Positions 27,529-35,601 of a stretch of DNA of 64,000 bases are shown here, in pieces. The stretch lies in NCBI RefSeq assembly GCF_003254155.1, contig NZ_QKZI01000003.1, positions 1 through 64,000 on the forward strand, in the 5' to 3' direction. The translations under genes and the position numbers were made by a program. The stretch's first letter is position 1. Every line of letters begins with the position of its first letter. Under the pieces are notes generated by a model. It was given only the letters and a program-made list of their open reading frames with translations, was not told where the DNA came from and made no database searches. This DNA is from Psychrobacillus insolitus. GTDB lineage: Bacteria; Bacillota; Bacilli; Bacillales_A; Planococcaceae.

Positions 27529-27605
27529 AGAAAAGCGCAAGCGCCTATCACTGCCCCAAGAGGCAACGTTCTTCTACGACGAGCTTTGCGCTGGAGCTAG
27601 ACAGA
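27529..27605 (+). repeat. Short AGAAAAGCGC...GCGCTGGAGCTAGACAG repeat, full copy
   Basis: This is the best copy in the window: AAGAAAAGCGCAAGCGCC, a variable middle, then TTTGCGCTGGAGCTAGACAG. Outer GCGCAA/TTGCGC arms can pair. It lies in the 300-base divergent gap between yumB and yutM, which holds no gene. Confidence 0.65.
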
Positions 27606-27642
27606 TTATGCAGAAATTCTACATAATTTTTTACATTAAAAG

Positions 27643-27669
27643 AGTGATTTCTATCTAGTAGAAATCACT
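27643..27669 (-). terminator. Intrinsic terminator of yutM
   Basis: AGTGATTTCTA pairs with TAGAAATCACT over a 5-base loop, followed by CTTTTAATG on the minus strand, just after the yutM stop. Confidence 0.7.
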
Positions 27670-27682
27670 GCTCTAAGTATTA

Positions 27683-28045
27683 TTAACAATTCTCCGGTGT
27701 ACCTTGCTTCACTGCTGTTCTAAACGAAGAACCACAGCCACATGAAGCGATTGCATTAGGATTCTCTATTGTGAACCCTCCACCCATTAAAGATTCTTTA
27801 TAATCTATCGTTGTTCCATTTAAAATAGTTGCATCTTCTTTAGCTACAACCATATGAATTCCATGTTGGTGCAATTCAAGATCTTCTCCCTGTACTTCTT
27901 TTTCAAAACCCATACCGTAAGAAAGACCACTACAACCGCCACCGTTTACAGAAACACGAAGCAAGGAACCCTCTTCATCATTGTGCTTCATCATTTCTTT
28001 CACGCGGTAAGCTGCCGCTTCAGATAAAATTACTACTTCCGTCAT
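27683..28045 (-). CDS. yutM: HesB/IscA-type iron-sulfur carrier, YutM
   Basis: About 120 residues from the ATG at 28045, four codons into the open frame, because AAAGGATGGTGATTCAG precedes it. The A-type carrier fold shows NGGGCSGLSYGM with the first Cys and CGCGSSF near the C-terminus with the other two. These proteins accept Fe-S clusters from the Suf scaffold and hand them to targets. The suf operon is in the same window. Confidence 0.93.
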   Translation of the reverse strand: MTEVVILSEAAAYRVKEMMKHNDEEGSLLRVSVNGGGCSGLSYGMGFEKEVQGEDLELHQHGIHMVVAKEDATILNGTTIDYKESLMGGGFTIENPNAIASCGCGSSFRTAVKQGTPENC

Positions 28046-28190
28046 CTGAATCACCATCCTTTTCTTTTACTTATCATACCAATGTTTTCACTATCTAGAC
28101 AAGGAAAACTACTTAGCAAAATATTTAACCTTACTCTATTCCATCAAGTATAATAGAACTATAAAGAACATGATTGAAAGAAGGATTTTT

Positions 28191-28886
28191 ATGGAAATCC
28201 CTGCATATTACCAACAAAGTATTGAATGCATTTTTTGTAAACAAAATTTTAAAACGACTAAAATACGTTCTAAATTTATAAAAGTTGAGCATCATGAGAC
28301 AGATTTTCAACCTATTTACGAAAATAAAGAAATTAATCCCCTTTTATATAATGTTTATGTCTGCGAACATTGTGGGTTTTCATTTACAAAGGATTTCACC
28401 AAATATTTTGCCCCAGGTGTGAATAATCTTATAAAAGAACAAGTCACAGACAAGTGGGTTTCTCGTTCTTTTGGGCATGAAAGAAGCATTCAAAAAGGAA
28501 TTATTACTTATAAGCTGGCCATCCATTGTGGTACGATCAAAAAAGAAAAGTTTGTCACTATTGGAGGATTAGCTTTGCGAACAGCCTGGCTCTTCCGATT
28601 AATAGAAAATACAGCGCAAGAACAACGCTTTTTAGAAATTGCTCGAAATCGATATGCTGACTCTTATATGAATGACGACTATAGAGGCTCACAAATGTCC
28701 GAGACAAAAATGCTCTATCTTATTGCAGAATTATCTAGAAAAATAGAAGATATTGAATATGCAACTCGTTATTTTTCTAAAGTTATTGAAAAGCAAAGTA
28801 CATCTCTTGAACCTAAAATTGTTGAAATGGCAAAAGAACGTTGGCAAGAAATACGAGATGAAAAACAAAAAGAAGCCTTAAACTAA
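28191..28886 (+). CDS. DUF2225 family protein
   Basis: 231 residues from the ATG at 28191 (GAAAGAAGG upstream). The N-terminal part has two CxxC pairs, ECIFCKQNF and YVCEHCGFSF, giving a probable zinc ribbon (residues ~9-70). The C-terminal part is helical with TPR-like character (LYLIAELSRKIEDIEYATRY). The function of the family is unknown. A TATAAT at 28149-28154 is a likely -10. Confidence 0.85.
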   Translation: MEIPAYYQQSIECIFCKQNFKTTKIRSKFIKVEHHETDFQPIYENKEINPLLYNVYVCEHCGFSFTKDFTKYFAPGVNNLIKEQVTDKWVSRSFGHERSIQKGIITYKLAIHCGTIKKEKFVTIGGLALRTAWLFRLIENTAQEQRFLEIARNRYADSYMNDDYRGSQMSETKMLYLIAELSRKIEDIEYATRYFSKVIEKQSTSLEPKIVEMAKERWQEIRDEKQKEALN

Positions 28887-28899
28887 CGGCTTCTTTTTT
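28869..28899 (+). terminator. Intrinsic terminator of the DUF2225 gene
   Basis: AGAAGCC pairs with GGCTTCT across a 10-base loop that holds the stop codon, followed by TTTTT. Confidence 0.8.
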
Positions 28900-28904
28900 A
28901 TTAT

Positions 28905-29140
28905 GACGGAATCAAATACGCCGAGGCGTATTTGCTTCCGCTTCACTTCGTTCAGCTCCGCAGAAAACAGTGCGCCCAGATTTTTATCGAGCTTGCTCGA
29001 TAAATTCCTCTAAAAATCTGTGGCATCCGCCGGAGGACTTGGGCCAACAGGATGTTGGTCACTCAGGCGTTGCCGCAGGACGCGGCGTTCTTAGCCAGAG
29101 TTCCTTGAATTCAGCGGGAGTTTTTGGACCCTGCTGAATG
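28905..29140. repeat. GC-rich multi-hairpin element (~235 bp)
   Basis: Successive hairpins fill the gap between convergent genes: AAATACGCC/GGCGTATTT; CAGATTTTTA...AAAAATCTG enclosing ATCGAGC/GCTCGAT; CCAACA/TGTTGG; GGCGTTGCCGC/GCGGCGTT; and ATTCAGCGGG/CCCTGCTGAAT. It is much richer in G+C than the flanks and has no coding frame. It resembles the dispersed repeats common in Planococcaceae genomes, but only one copy is in this window. Confidence 0.65.
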
Positions 29141-29143
29141 AAG

Positions 29144-29377
29144 TTAAAATACTTGTTCTACTTCTATTACTCCTGGAACTTCTTCAAGCAGAGCACGTTC
29201 AATCCCAGCTTTTAATGTAATCGTTGAACTTGGGCAACTTCCACAAGCTCCTAAAAGGCGTAGTTTTACAATTCCATCTTCAATGTCTACTAGCTCGCAG
29301 TCTCCACCATCGCGTAATAAGAATGGGCGTAATTTATCTAAAACTTCTTGAACTTGTTCATTCATTGTATCAGTCAT
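29144..29377 (-). CDS. yutI: NifU C-terminal domain protein, Fe-S scaffold YutI
   Basis: 77 residues consisting only of the NifU-C domain, with [20 protein letters not shown] and the cluster-binding CxxC in [12 protein letters not shown]. It holds or transfers [4Fe-4S] clusters. It is shorter than B. subtilis YutI (111 residues) because it lacks an N-terminal extension. AAAGGAGTCGATAGAA precedes the ATG. Confidence 0.93.
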   Translation of the reverse strand: MTDTMNEQVQEVLDKLRPFLLRDGGDCELVDIEDGIVKLRLLGACGSCPSSTITLKAGIERALLEEVPGVIEVEQVF

Positions 29378-29459
29378 TTCTATCGACTCCTTTCACTATA
29401 ATCATTATAATGTGAAGGAAGAGAAAAATCCAATAAAGAAATTCAGGAGGAACAAAAAT

Positions 29460-29789
29460 ATGAACCAAAAACCATTAACTATTGAAATATTTGGAGCGGA
29501 TATTGCATGTGCAAGTTGCGTAAATGCACCATCCTCTAAGGATACACACGAATGGCTACAAGCTGCGATCGACCGTAAATTCCCAAAAAATAATATTACT
29601 TTTACTTATATCGATATCGAACAACCAATTGAGAATGAGAAACATCGCGATATTGCCAATCGAATTACAGAAGATGAATTTTTCTATCCTCTTGTCATGA
29701 TCAATGATGAAATGATTGGTGAAGGATATATTCAACTTAAGTCGGTTTATGCTGCACTAGAGAAATATGGGTATACAACGGAAATTTAA
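29460..29789 (+). CDS. yuzD: YuzD family protein (DUF1462)
   Basis: 109 residues from the ATG at 29460, preceded by AGGAGGAACAAAAAT; the open frame begins 16 codons earlier without a binding site. The protein has a thioredoxin-like layout with CASCVNAPSS near residue 18, then FYPLVMINDEMIGEGYIQL. The redox role is a guess from fold and cysteines. It is divergent from yutI, as in B. subtilis. Confidence 0.85.
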   Translation: MNQKPLTIEIFGADIACASCVNAPSSKDTHEWLQAAIDRKFPKNNITFTYIDIEQPIENEKHRDIANRITEDEFFYPLVMINDEMIGEGYIQLKSVYAALEKYGYTTEI

Positions 29790-29792
29790 CTA

Positions 29793-29841
29793 AAAAAAGC
29801 TTTTCTACGCTGATTTGATAGCGTAGAGAAGCTTTTTTATA
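29793..29841. terminator. Bidirectional terminator between yuzD and yutJ
   Basis: AAAAAAGCTT plus CTACGCT pair with AGCGTAG plus AAGCTTTTTT around an 8-base loop. Confidence 0.85.
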
Positions 29842-30909
29842 TTACCCATTATGGCGTTTATACATCCAAAGTAAACCGGATTTCATCAAGCGTGCAATGC
29901 GACCAGTTACAGAAATATCAGCTAAATATGCAAATCCTTGTTTCTTCCCAAGCGATCCCATAAATCCTTTTAACTTAATTTCTGGCATTTTCTCTGGAAG
30001 TGAAACATTATCCCATCTCGCTTGAAGAACTTTTACAATTTGTTCAGCTTGTTCTTCAGCTAATTGAGCACTTGGAGCTAACGGAAGAGATGCTGAATCT
30101 CCAACGACAAATACATTTTCATATCCTGGTATATCATGATATTGTGTTAAAATAACACGTCCTGAATTATCTTTTTCGCCAGGTAATGCACGAACTGGAG
30201 CGGCAGGTTGTATCCCTGCTGTCCATACAACAACATCGACAGGAATAACTTCTTCATGATTGTATAACTTGTTTGGCTCTACTTTCGTAATGTTTGAGTT
30301 ACTTACTACATCAACATTATTGGAATCAAACCATTTTTGTACGTATTTACTTAAACGTTCAGGGAAATCTCTTAAAACACGCGGACTACGATCAAACAAC
30401 TTAATCCGTAAATCAGGTCTGCTTTCACGTAGCTCACTAGCAAGTTCGATTCCACTAAGTCCTGCGCCAACAATTCCAACTATAGAACCTGCAGAAAGAC
30501 CACCAATTTTACTGTATGTCTCACGAGATCGTCCAATTGTTTGAATACTATACGTAAACTCAGCTGCTCCTGGCACTCCGTGATACTTATCTTCACAACC
30601 TAATCCAATAACTAAATCATCATACGCAATCGCTTGTCCATCTATCAACAATACATTTTTATTTTCTACATCAATTTCAGTAATTTCGCCATATACTATT
30701 TTCAGTCTATCGCTTTCCGGAAATGCAACACGAATCTCATGGTCAGACGATGTTCCCGCAGCTAGAGCATAAAATTCCGTTTTTAAACTATGATACGGCG
30801 TTCGATCAACTAATGTGATTCTTACATCCTCTGGCAAATTATTTGGTAATAAACGAAGTAGTACTCGCATATTACCGTATCCTCCACCTAATAATACTAA
30901 ATTTCGCAT
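29842..30909 (-). CDS. yutJ: NADH dehydrogenase-like FAD/NAD(P)-binding protein, YutJ
   Basis: 355 residues from the ATG at 30909, behind GAAGGAGACAAAT. It has the FAD fold LVLLGGGYGNMRVLLRLLP, an NADH fold GIVGAGLSGIELASELRE near residue 150 and VFVVGDSASLPLAPSAQLAE near 280. It is a paralog of yumB in this window, but shorter. It is placed in the type II NADH dehydrogenase superfamily; the exact activity is unproven. Confidence 0.88.
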   Translation of the reverse strand: MRNLVLLGGGYGNMRVLLRLLPNNLPEDVRITLVDRTPYHSLKTEFYALAAGTSSDHEIRVAFPESDRLKIVYGEITEIDVENKNVLLIDGQAIAYDDLVIGLGCEDKYHGVPGAAEFTYSIQTIGRSRETYSKIGGLSAGSIVGIVGAGLSGIELASELRESRPDLRIKLFDRSPRVLRDFPERLSKYVQKWFDSNNVDVVSNSNITKVEPNKLYNHEEVIPVDVVVWTAGIQPAAPVRALPGEKDNSGRVILTQYHDIPGYENVFVVGDSASLPLAPSAQLAEEQAEQIVKVLQARWDNVSLPEKMPEIKLKGFMGSLGKKQGFAYLADISVTGRIARLMKSGLLWMYKRHNG

Positions 30910-31036
30910 ATTTGTCTCCTTCAACTTTCATTGTCATATCATATTATAAATGATTGTGATGAATTTCACAATCATACTTCTAAATTGACGAACGATAAAT
31001 TATAGAGTAGGATGACGAAGTAGTGAGGTGACAGCT

Positions 31037-31273
31037 ATGAATCCAATGGTTGAATTTTGTGTAAGCAACCTTGCAAATGGTGCTCAAGAAGCATTTGAAA
31101 TATTAGAACGGGATCCCAATCTAGATGTATTAGAATATGGTTGTTTGAGCTATTGTACAAAGTGTTCTGATACACTTTATGCAATTGTAAATGGTGACCT
31201 TGTCGAGGCAGATACACCAAGTGAACTCGTGACTAACATATATAAATACATTGAAGAAAATCCACTATTTTAA
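31037..31273 (+). CDS. yuzB: YuzB family protein (DUF1450)
   Basis: 78 residues from the ATG at 31037 (GTGAGGTGACAGCT upstream). It has three conserved cysteines: [11 protein letters not shown] near the start and [13 protein letters not shown] in the middle, suggesting metal or redox function. The length equals B. subtilis YuzB. It is divergent from yutJ. Confidence 0.88.
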   Translation: MNPMVEFCVSNLANGAQEAFEILERDPNLDVLEYGCLSYCTKCSDTLYAIVNGDLVEADTPSELVTNIYKYIEENPLF

Positions 31274-31300
31274 AAGACTGCGAAAATTCGCAGTCTTTTA
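31271..31300. terminator. Bidirectional terminator between yuzB and yutF
   Basis: TAAAAGACTGCGAA pairs with TTCGCAGTCTTTTA over two bases. It overlaps both stop codons. Confidence 0.88.
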
Positions 31301-32062
31301 TTTTATCCATTCTTCTAATGACTCCAAATAATAAGTCGGTTGTGCATCTTCTTGTTGAACTTCCTCTGTGCGGTTTACACCACTATTCACATGTGCTGTA
31401 TGAATTCCCATTCGAATACCTGTTAAAATATCCGTCTGATAATTATCTCCAATCATAATCATCTCTTCTTTTTTAAATCCAAATTTTTGTTGAATTAATT
31501 CCAACATAAAAGGTTCTGGTTTTCCAACAAATAATGGCTCCACTCCAGTTGAATGCTCAACCAGTTTCGTAAATGCCCCGTTTCCTGGAACTAATCCTCT
31601 TTCAGAAGGAAAAACATGGTCTTTATTTGTCGATATAAAAGCAGCTCCTGCACGAATGGATAAACAAGCGGTAGCAAGTTTGTCATAGTTTATCTGCAGA
31701 TCAATCCCCATCACTACAACTTCGGCTACTTCATCTGTATATAAAATATTCTTCCCATCCAATGCATCTTTTAATCCATTACTACCAATGACAAAAACAG
31801 ATTTACCAGAATGAGTAGATTCAATATAATTTGCACAAGCAATAGCAGATGACATAATATGGTCAGCTTCTACTTGTATATCCATTTTTTGAAGCTTTTC
31901 TTGTAATTGAAGCTGTGTCATAGAAGAATTATTCGTCACGAAAAATGGCTCAATTCCATTACGCTGCAAATAATGAACAAACTTAATTGCTTCTGGAATT
32001 GGTTCACTCCCTTTGTAAACAGTACCATCTAAATCTAAGCAATATGCTTTATAAGATAACAT
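31298..32062 (-). CDS. yutF: HAD-family phosphatase, NagD-like (YutF)
   Basis: 254 residues. HAD motif I is CLDLDGTVYKG (D9, D11), motif II is VTNNSS, and motif IV is MIGDNYQTDI near residue 208. The C2b-type cap lies between them, as in NagD and p-nitrophenyl phosphatases. It dephosphorylates small metabolites in the cytosol. It overlaps yutE by 14 bases, so the two are coupled. Confidence 0.92.
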   Translation of the reverse strand: MLSYKAYCLDLDGTVYKGSEPIPEAIKFVHYLQRNGIEPFFVTNNSSMTQLQLQEKLQKMDIQVEADHIMSSAIACANYIESTHSGKSVFVIGSNGLKDALDGKNILYTDEVAEVVVMGIDLQINYDKLATACLSIRAGAAFISTNKDHVFPSERGLVPGNGAFTKLVEHSTGVEPLFVGKPEPFMLELIQQKFGFKKEEMIMIGDNYQTDILTGIRMGIHTAHVNSGVNRTEEVQQEDAQPTYYLESLEEWIK

Positions 32063-32510
32063 TCGAGTTCTCCGGCAGAAATGCAGAAACTGGACCTAGT
32101 TCATTGACGAGATAACTTTCTACTTTAACTGGAAATTGTTTTAAATAAGAAAGATTAGATACTAATACATGCAATAATTTTTCATGATTTACTGAGTGGA
32201 AATCACGTACCAATACTTTTCTAAACTCGATGACCTCTTTTAATGGTGCATCCATTTCAGCAGATATTACTTTTTCATCTGTAAGAATATCGATAATATC
32301 ATCATAACCTCCTGGATCTCGCATGATAAAACCATCAATCATTGAATTACCTGCATCTATAACGGATTCAATAATATTTTGGCCAATTCGCTCTAATGCT
32401 AGTTTAGATATTTCATCTTGTTCCCAGTCTATTTTATTTTCTAATAATTCGAGCAAATGATTCATATAAGTTAAAGTAGTAGCTATTTTTTTTCGATCCA
32501 CAAAATACAT
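32049..32510 (-). CDS. yutE: DUF86 / HepT-like protein, YutE
   Basis: 153 residues, all helical, with the family stretch ERIGQNIIESVIDAGNSMID and IMRDPGGYDDIIDIL. DUF86 proteins include HepT HEPN RNase toxins, whose active site is Rx4-6HxY. Here the aligned segment reads RKVLVRDFH: Arg replaces His and Phe replaces Tyr, so the RNase motif looks broken. No MNT nucleotidyltransferase antitoxin is adjacent. It is therefore likely a housekeeping, non-toxin member, as in B. subtilis. Confidence 0.88.
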   Translation of the reverse strand: MYFVDRKKIATTLTYMNHLLELLENKIDWEQDEISKLALERIGQNIIESVIDAGNSMIDGFIMRDPGGYDDIIDILTDEKVISAEMDAPLKEVIEFRKVLVRDFHSVNHEKLLHVLVSNLSYLKQFPVKVESYLVNELGPVSAFLPENSNVIL

Positions 32511-32595
32511 GTAAATGCCTCCTATTTTTTGTTCAGTTGATATATAACTCCATTCTATAGTACCATAAAGCTTAGTTAGGAAGGAGTGTCATCAA

Positions 32596-32862
32596 ATGGA
32601 ACGATTTTTCTTATACGATGATGTGGAAGATACAAAAACTAGATTCGTTGCTTTTACAGGTGAATCACAGCGATATGATTTAGCCATTGTGCAAAGTAGT
32701 CGTTTTTACGGTAAAGTACTTGTCATGGATATTCAATATGGTCGAGCTGCAATTCTAGGACCAGATGACCTAGAAGAACCAGGATACTTGGAGCATATTT
32801 ATAATAGAAATGAAGAAGAAGCTGCAGAATTAAGAGAATACCTAAGTGAGTTATTGAACTAA
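32596..32862 (+). CDS. DUF3055-like small protein
   Basis: 88 residues, acidic and soluble: MERFFLYDDVEDTKTRFVAF, then a central YGKVLVMDIQYGRAAILGPD and the EEPGYLEHIYN segment, with an acidic helical tail. I place it in DUF3055 from memory of similar Firmicute proteins; the function is unknown. AGGAAGGAGTGTCATCAA precedes the ATG. Composite repeat copy C begins 21 bases after its stop. Confidence 0.75.
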   Translation: MERFFLYDDVEDTKTRFVAFTGESQRYDLAIVQSSRFYGKVLVMDIQYGRAAILGPDDLEEPGYLEHIYNRNEEEAAELREYLSELLN

Positions 32863-32882
32863 AAAAACGGGTTCTTTGACAA

Positions 32883-33297
32883 ATGACGTTGATGAAGAAT
32901 TTTAGTCGGCTATATTTGATTTATTTATTTGTCACGGGACTGTCCAGAAATTCAGTAAAACTGATTTTTTGCGGCAGTCTTTTTTTTTTGTAGTTTTATT
33001 CAATAGGAATGTTTGCGTCTCGAATATCAAGTAAAGATTTAATGCTATGAGAATGTAACTAGTGAGTTCCCTCCTGGATGATGGTTTTAGTCGACTTTTA
33101 TTCTACAAGGAATATCACTTGTTTCCTATACTCTCTTAGCTGATTTCGTTCCGAGCGGCGACTCCAGTGGGATTAGCGTGACAGGTGAGACCCCACAGAA
33201 GCGCGGTTTTCACGGGCGAGGAGGCTCACCGCACGCCCCACGGAAAGCGTCCGCTCGGAACGAAATAAGCGTGCATCAGTTTTTTTACCAACGCCAT
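32883..33297 (+). repeat. Composite hairpin repeat, copy C (415 bp)
   Basis: The terminal inverted repeats are ATGACGTTGATGAA (32883-32896) and TACCAACGCCAT (33286-33297), slightly diverged from copy B. The left terminator-like module has GACTGTC/GGCAGTC and TCAG/CTGA stems followed by a 12-base T-run. The right hairpin arms are at 33139-33158 and 33251-33270. Where A and B read GTTACGAG/CTCGTAAC, this copy reads GTTCCGAG/CTCGGAAC, a paired change. It lies between convergent genes. Confidence 0.9.
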
Positions 33298-33312
33298 ATA
33301 TTGTACAACTAA

Positions 33313-33355
33313 AAAAACGTGGAACTAGATCAAATTTGATCTAATTCCACGTTTT
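33313..33355. terminator. Intrinsic terminator of yutD
   Basis: AAAACGTGGAA plus TAGATCAAA pair with TTTGATCTA plus TTCCACGTTTT. The yutD stop is inside the hairpin. Confidence 0.85.
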
Positions 33356-33686
33356 CTTGTATTGGCTCTTCAATTTGGGCAGGAATTACTTTTGGTGCAA
33401 CTCCAGATTTCTTGATAAGGAAATAAGCACAACCGAAATTACAATATTCATATAAGTAATCTTTCATCGTACTTATTTTCGTATCGAAAGTTGCCTTATT
33501 ATTTTTATCCTCGAAGAAACCTTTTAAACGGAGTTGGCCGTAGCCCCAGTCACCCATGATATAGTCATATTTCGTTAATATTTCACTATATCTTTCTATG
33601 AAGGCTTCTTCTTTAAATGCTTCACGGTAATCTTCTATGATCTCATACGTAAAACCTTCAGCAATAATCATTTCGTCACCATCCAT
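33330..33686 (-). CDS. yutD: YutD family protein (DUF1027)
   Basis: 118 residues. The conserved core is YDYIMGDWGYGQLRLKGFFE and YEYCNFGCAYFLIKK with two cysteines near residues 93-97. A low-complexity acidic tail follows. The ATG at 33686 overlaps the lipA stop (TAATG), so it is translationally coupled to lipA. The role is unknown. Confidence 0.87.
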   Translation of the reverse strand: MDGDEMIIAEGFTYEIIEDYREAFKEEAFIERYSEILTKYDYIMGDWGYGQLRLKGFFEDKNNKATFDTKISTMKDYLYEYCNFGCAYFLIKKSGVAPKVIPAQIEEPIQENVELDQI

Positions 33687-34621
33687 TAGCTGTTTAGAGT
33701 AGCTATTTTCTCTTCACCTTGTAGTTGTCGTTGTTTAGCAGAAGCATTCACTTGTTCATCTGCATGATAGCTACTTCTAACTAGAGGACCAGCTTCGCAA
33801 TGAGAGAATCCTTTACTCATCGCAATTTCTCGTAATTCACCAAATTCTGAAGGTGAATAATATTTTAACACAGGTAAGTGCTTTTTCGTTGGTTGTAGAT
33901 ATTGACCGATCGTCATGATGTCTACATTATTAGCTCGTAAATCATCCATAACTTCTATAATTTCTTCTTTTGTTTCCCCTAAACCTAGCATTAGCGATGA
34001 TTTAGTTGGAATTGTAGGTTGCATTTCTTTAGCACGACTTAATAATTCTAGTGATCGATCATATTGTGCTCTTGCACGAACTCTTGGAGTTAAACGGCGT
34101 ACTGTTTCGATATTGTGATTTAAAATATCTGGTTTTGCATCCATTATGTTACGAATATTTTGTTCAATTCCACCCATATCAGAAGGTAATACTTCTATTG
34201 TAGTGAACGGATTTTTACGACGGATTGCACGAATTGTCTCAGCGAACACTTCTGAACCGCCATCTTTTAAATCATCTCGAGCTACAGCAGTTACTACTAC
34301 ATGCTTTAAATTCATAATAACAACCGAATCTGCTACGCGCTCAGGTTCTGCTAAGTCAAGCTCTGTTGGAAGTCCTGTTTTAACAGCACAAAAACGACAT
34401 GCACGTGTACAAATTGCGCCTAAAATCATAAAAGTAGCTGTTCTTCGTGACCCCCAACATTCATGAATATTCGGGCATTTAGCTTCTTCACAAACTGTAT
34501 TTAAGTTATTTTCACGCATTAATTTCTTCAGACCATTATAGTCTTCATTTGTATTTAACTTTATTTTTAACCAATCTGGTTTACGTTGGTATTCTGGTTT
34601 CGTCGGTTTACACGATGTCAC
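33686..34621 (-). CDS. lipA: Lipoyl synthase
   Basis: 311 residues, a radical-SAM enzyme that inserts two sulfurs into protein-bound octanoyl groups. Both [4Fe-4S] motifs are intact: the auxiliary-cluster [12 protein letters not shown] (C44, C49, C55) and the radical-SAM CTRACRFC (C71, C75, C78). The C-terminal RSSYHADEQ carries the conserved serine ligand. Its product serves GcvH, encoded at 47996, and the 2-oxoacid dehydrogenases. Confidence 0.97.
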   Translation of the reverse strand: MTSCKPTKPEYQRKPDWLKIKLNTNEDYNGLKKLMRENNLNTVCEEAKCPNIHECWGSRRTATFMILGAICTRACRFCAVKTGLPTELDLAEPERVADSVVIMNLKHVVVTAVARDDLKDGGSEVFAETIRAIRRKNPFTTIEVLPSDMGGIEQNIRNIMDAKPDILNHNIETVRRLTPRVRARAQYDRSLELLSRAKEMQPTIPTKSSLMLGLGETKEEIIEVMDDLRANNVDIMTIGQYLQPTKKHLPVLKYYSPSEFGELREIAMSKGFSHCEAGPLVRSSYHADEQVNASAKQRQLQGEEKIATLNS

Positions 34622-34783
34622 TTTTCATCGACCCCATTCCTAGAAATGTTACATTACTGTTGTCAATGTAACATATTTTTAGAATTCAAACAACCTTCTG
34701 AAACTGATATTCCCTAGTTAAACCATTGGGTAAAAACCAACCTCTATGAAATACATAGATTGGTCGCATCTTATGAATTTGTT

Positions 34784-35557
34784 TTATTTTTCTGGCACTG
34801 GTATTGGCACTTCTATAGATGGAGCATTACCCCCTTCACCTTTTGTATAAATATATGGAACTTGCCCTTGAACCAGCCCCATCGCTACAGGAATATTCTG
34901 TTCCACCACACTCATTTTACTTGCTAAGGGCACGATTATTTGTACATTAACTTTTATATGAATGCTCACTTCTACATACGCATTATTAATACCAAATTCT
35001 CTTATAGAAGACTCCACATTCGATTGAACATTTCCGATGACATGAAAACGGATCGGTATTTTAGGACCTAAATTACCAATTAACGGGATATTAGTTGCTT
35101 GCCCCATTGGCACAAAAAATACGACCCCACCTCGTTCTTCCATTGTTTGTTTATCGTACTCTATGTCATCCAAATAAGGTAAACTCGACAAGTCTCCCTT
35201 TTCTGCCTGTTCTAAATGTGATTGTACTAAACTATTTGTATCAGATAGCACTCGGTTAATGATTTCTGTATTAAATTTTGTCGTCACCATATTATTACTA
35301 TTATCTGATGGAACTTCCTCAATAATATCATTCACGTCTAATACATTCGCAGTCCTCGAATTAATCGCCTTGCTTATAACCATGGACGCAATCTTATTCG
35401 TTTGCACTTCTGCATAATTTAAATAGGTGGGTGTTAAACGTCCATTAATAAAGTAAAACAAGCCCGCTATAGATATCAGAAAACACGCTAAAAAAATGGC
35501 TAATTTACGCTGTTGTGTAAAGATACTAAAATGTTTCTTTTTTTTATTAAACCGCAT
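34784..35557 (-). CDS. yunB: Sporulation protein YunB
   Basis: 257 residues: a basic cytosolic start, one membrane anchor (residues ~17-37, LAIFLACFLISIAGLFYFI) and an extracellular or intermembrane domain. YunB is a mother-cell (sigma-E) protein needed for efficient sporulation in B. subtilis; the PMGQATNIPLIGNLGPKIPI segment is typical. The Shine-Dalgarno AGGGGG lies in the stem of a perfect hairpin (see 35563-35592). Position next to yunD matches B. subtilis. Confidence 0.9.
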   Translation of the reverse strand: MRFNKKKKHFSIFTQQRKLAIFLACFLISIAGLFYFINGRLTPTYLNYAEVQTNKIASMVISKAINSRTANVLDVNDIIEEVPSDNSNNMVTTKFNTEIINRVLSDTNSLVQSHLEQAEKGDLSSLPYLDDIEYDKQTMEERGGVVFFVPMGQATNIPLIGNLGPKIPIRFHVIGNVQSNVESSIREFGINNAYVEVSIHIKVNVQIIVPLASKMSVVEQNIPVAMGLVQGQVPYIYTKGEGGNAPSIEVPIPVPEK

Positions 35558-35562
35558 AAAAT

Positions 35563-35592
35563 CCCCCTAATTATGTATATGTAATTAGGGGG
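35563..35592 (-). promoter_or_regulatory. Hairpin sequestering the yunB ribosome binding site
   Basis: CCCCCTAATTA and TAATTAGGGGG form 11-bp perfect arms around an 8-base loop. On the minus strand the 3' arm ends AGGGGG, which is the only Shine-Dalgarno for the yunB ATG 5 bases downstream. In a transcript from yunD the stem would hide it. A transcript starting inside the hairpin would free it. Confidence 0.6.
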
Positions 35593-35601
35593 TAATCAAT
35601 G

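Noticed and set aside
32049-32510. HepT toxin of a toxin-antitoxin pair
   Set aside because: The catalytic motif is degenerate and no MNT partner gene is adjacent; the neighbours are housekeeping genes.
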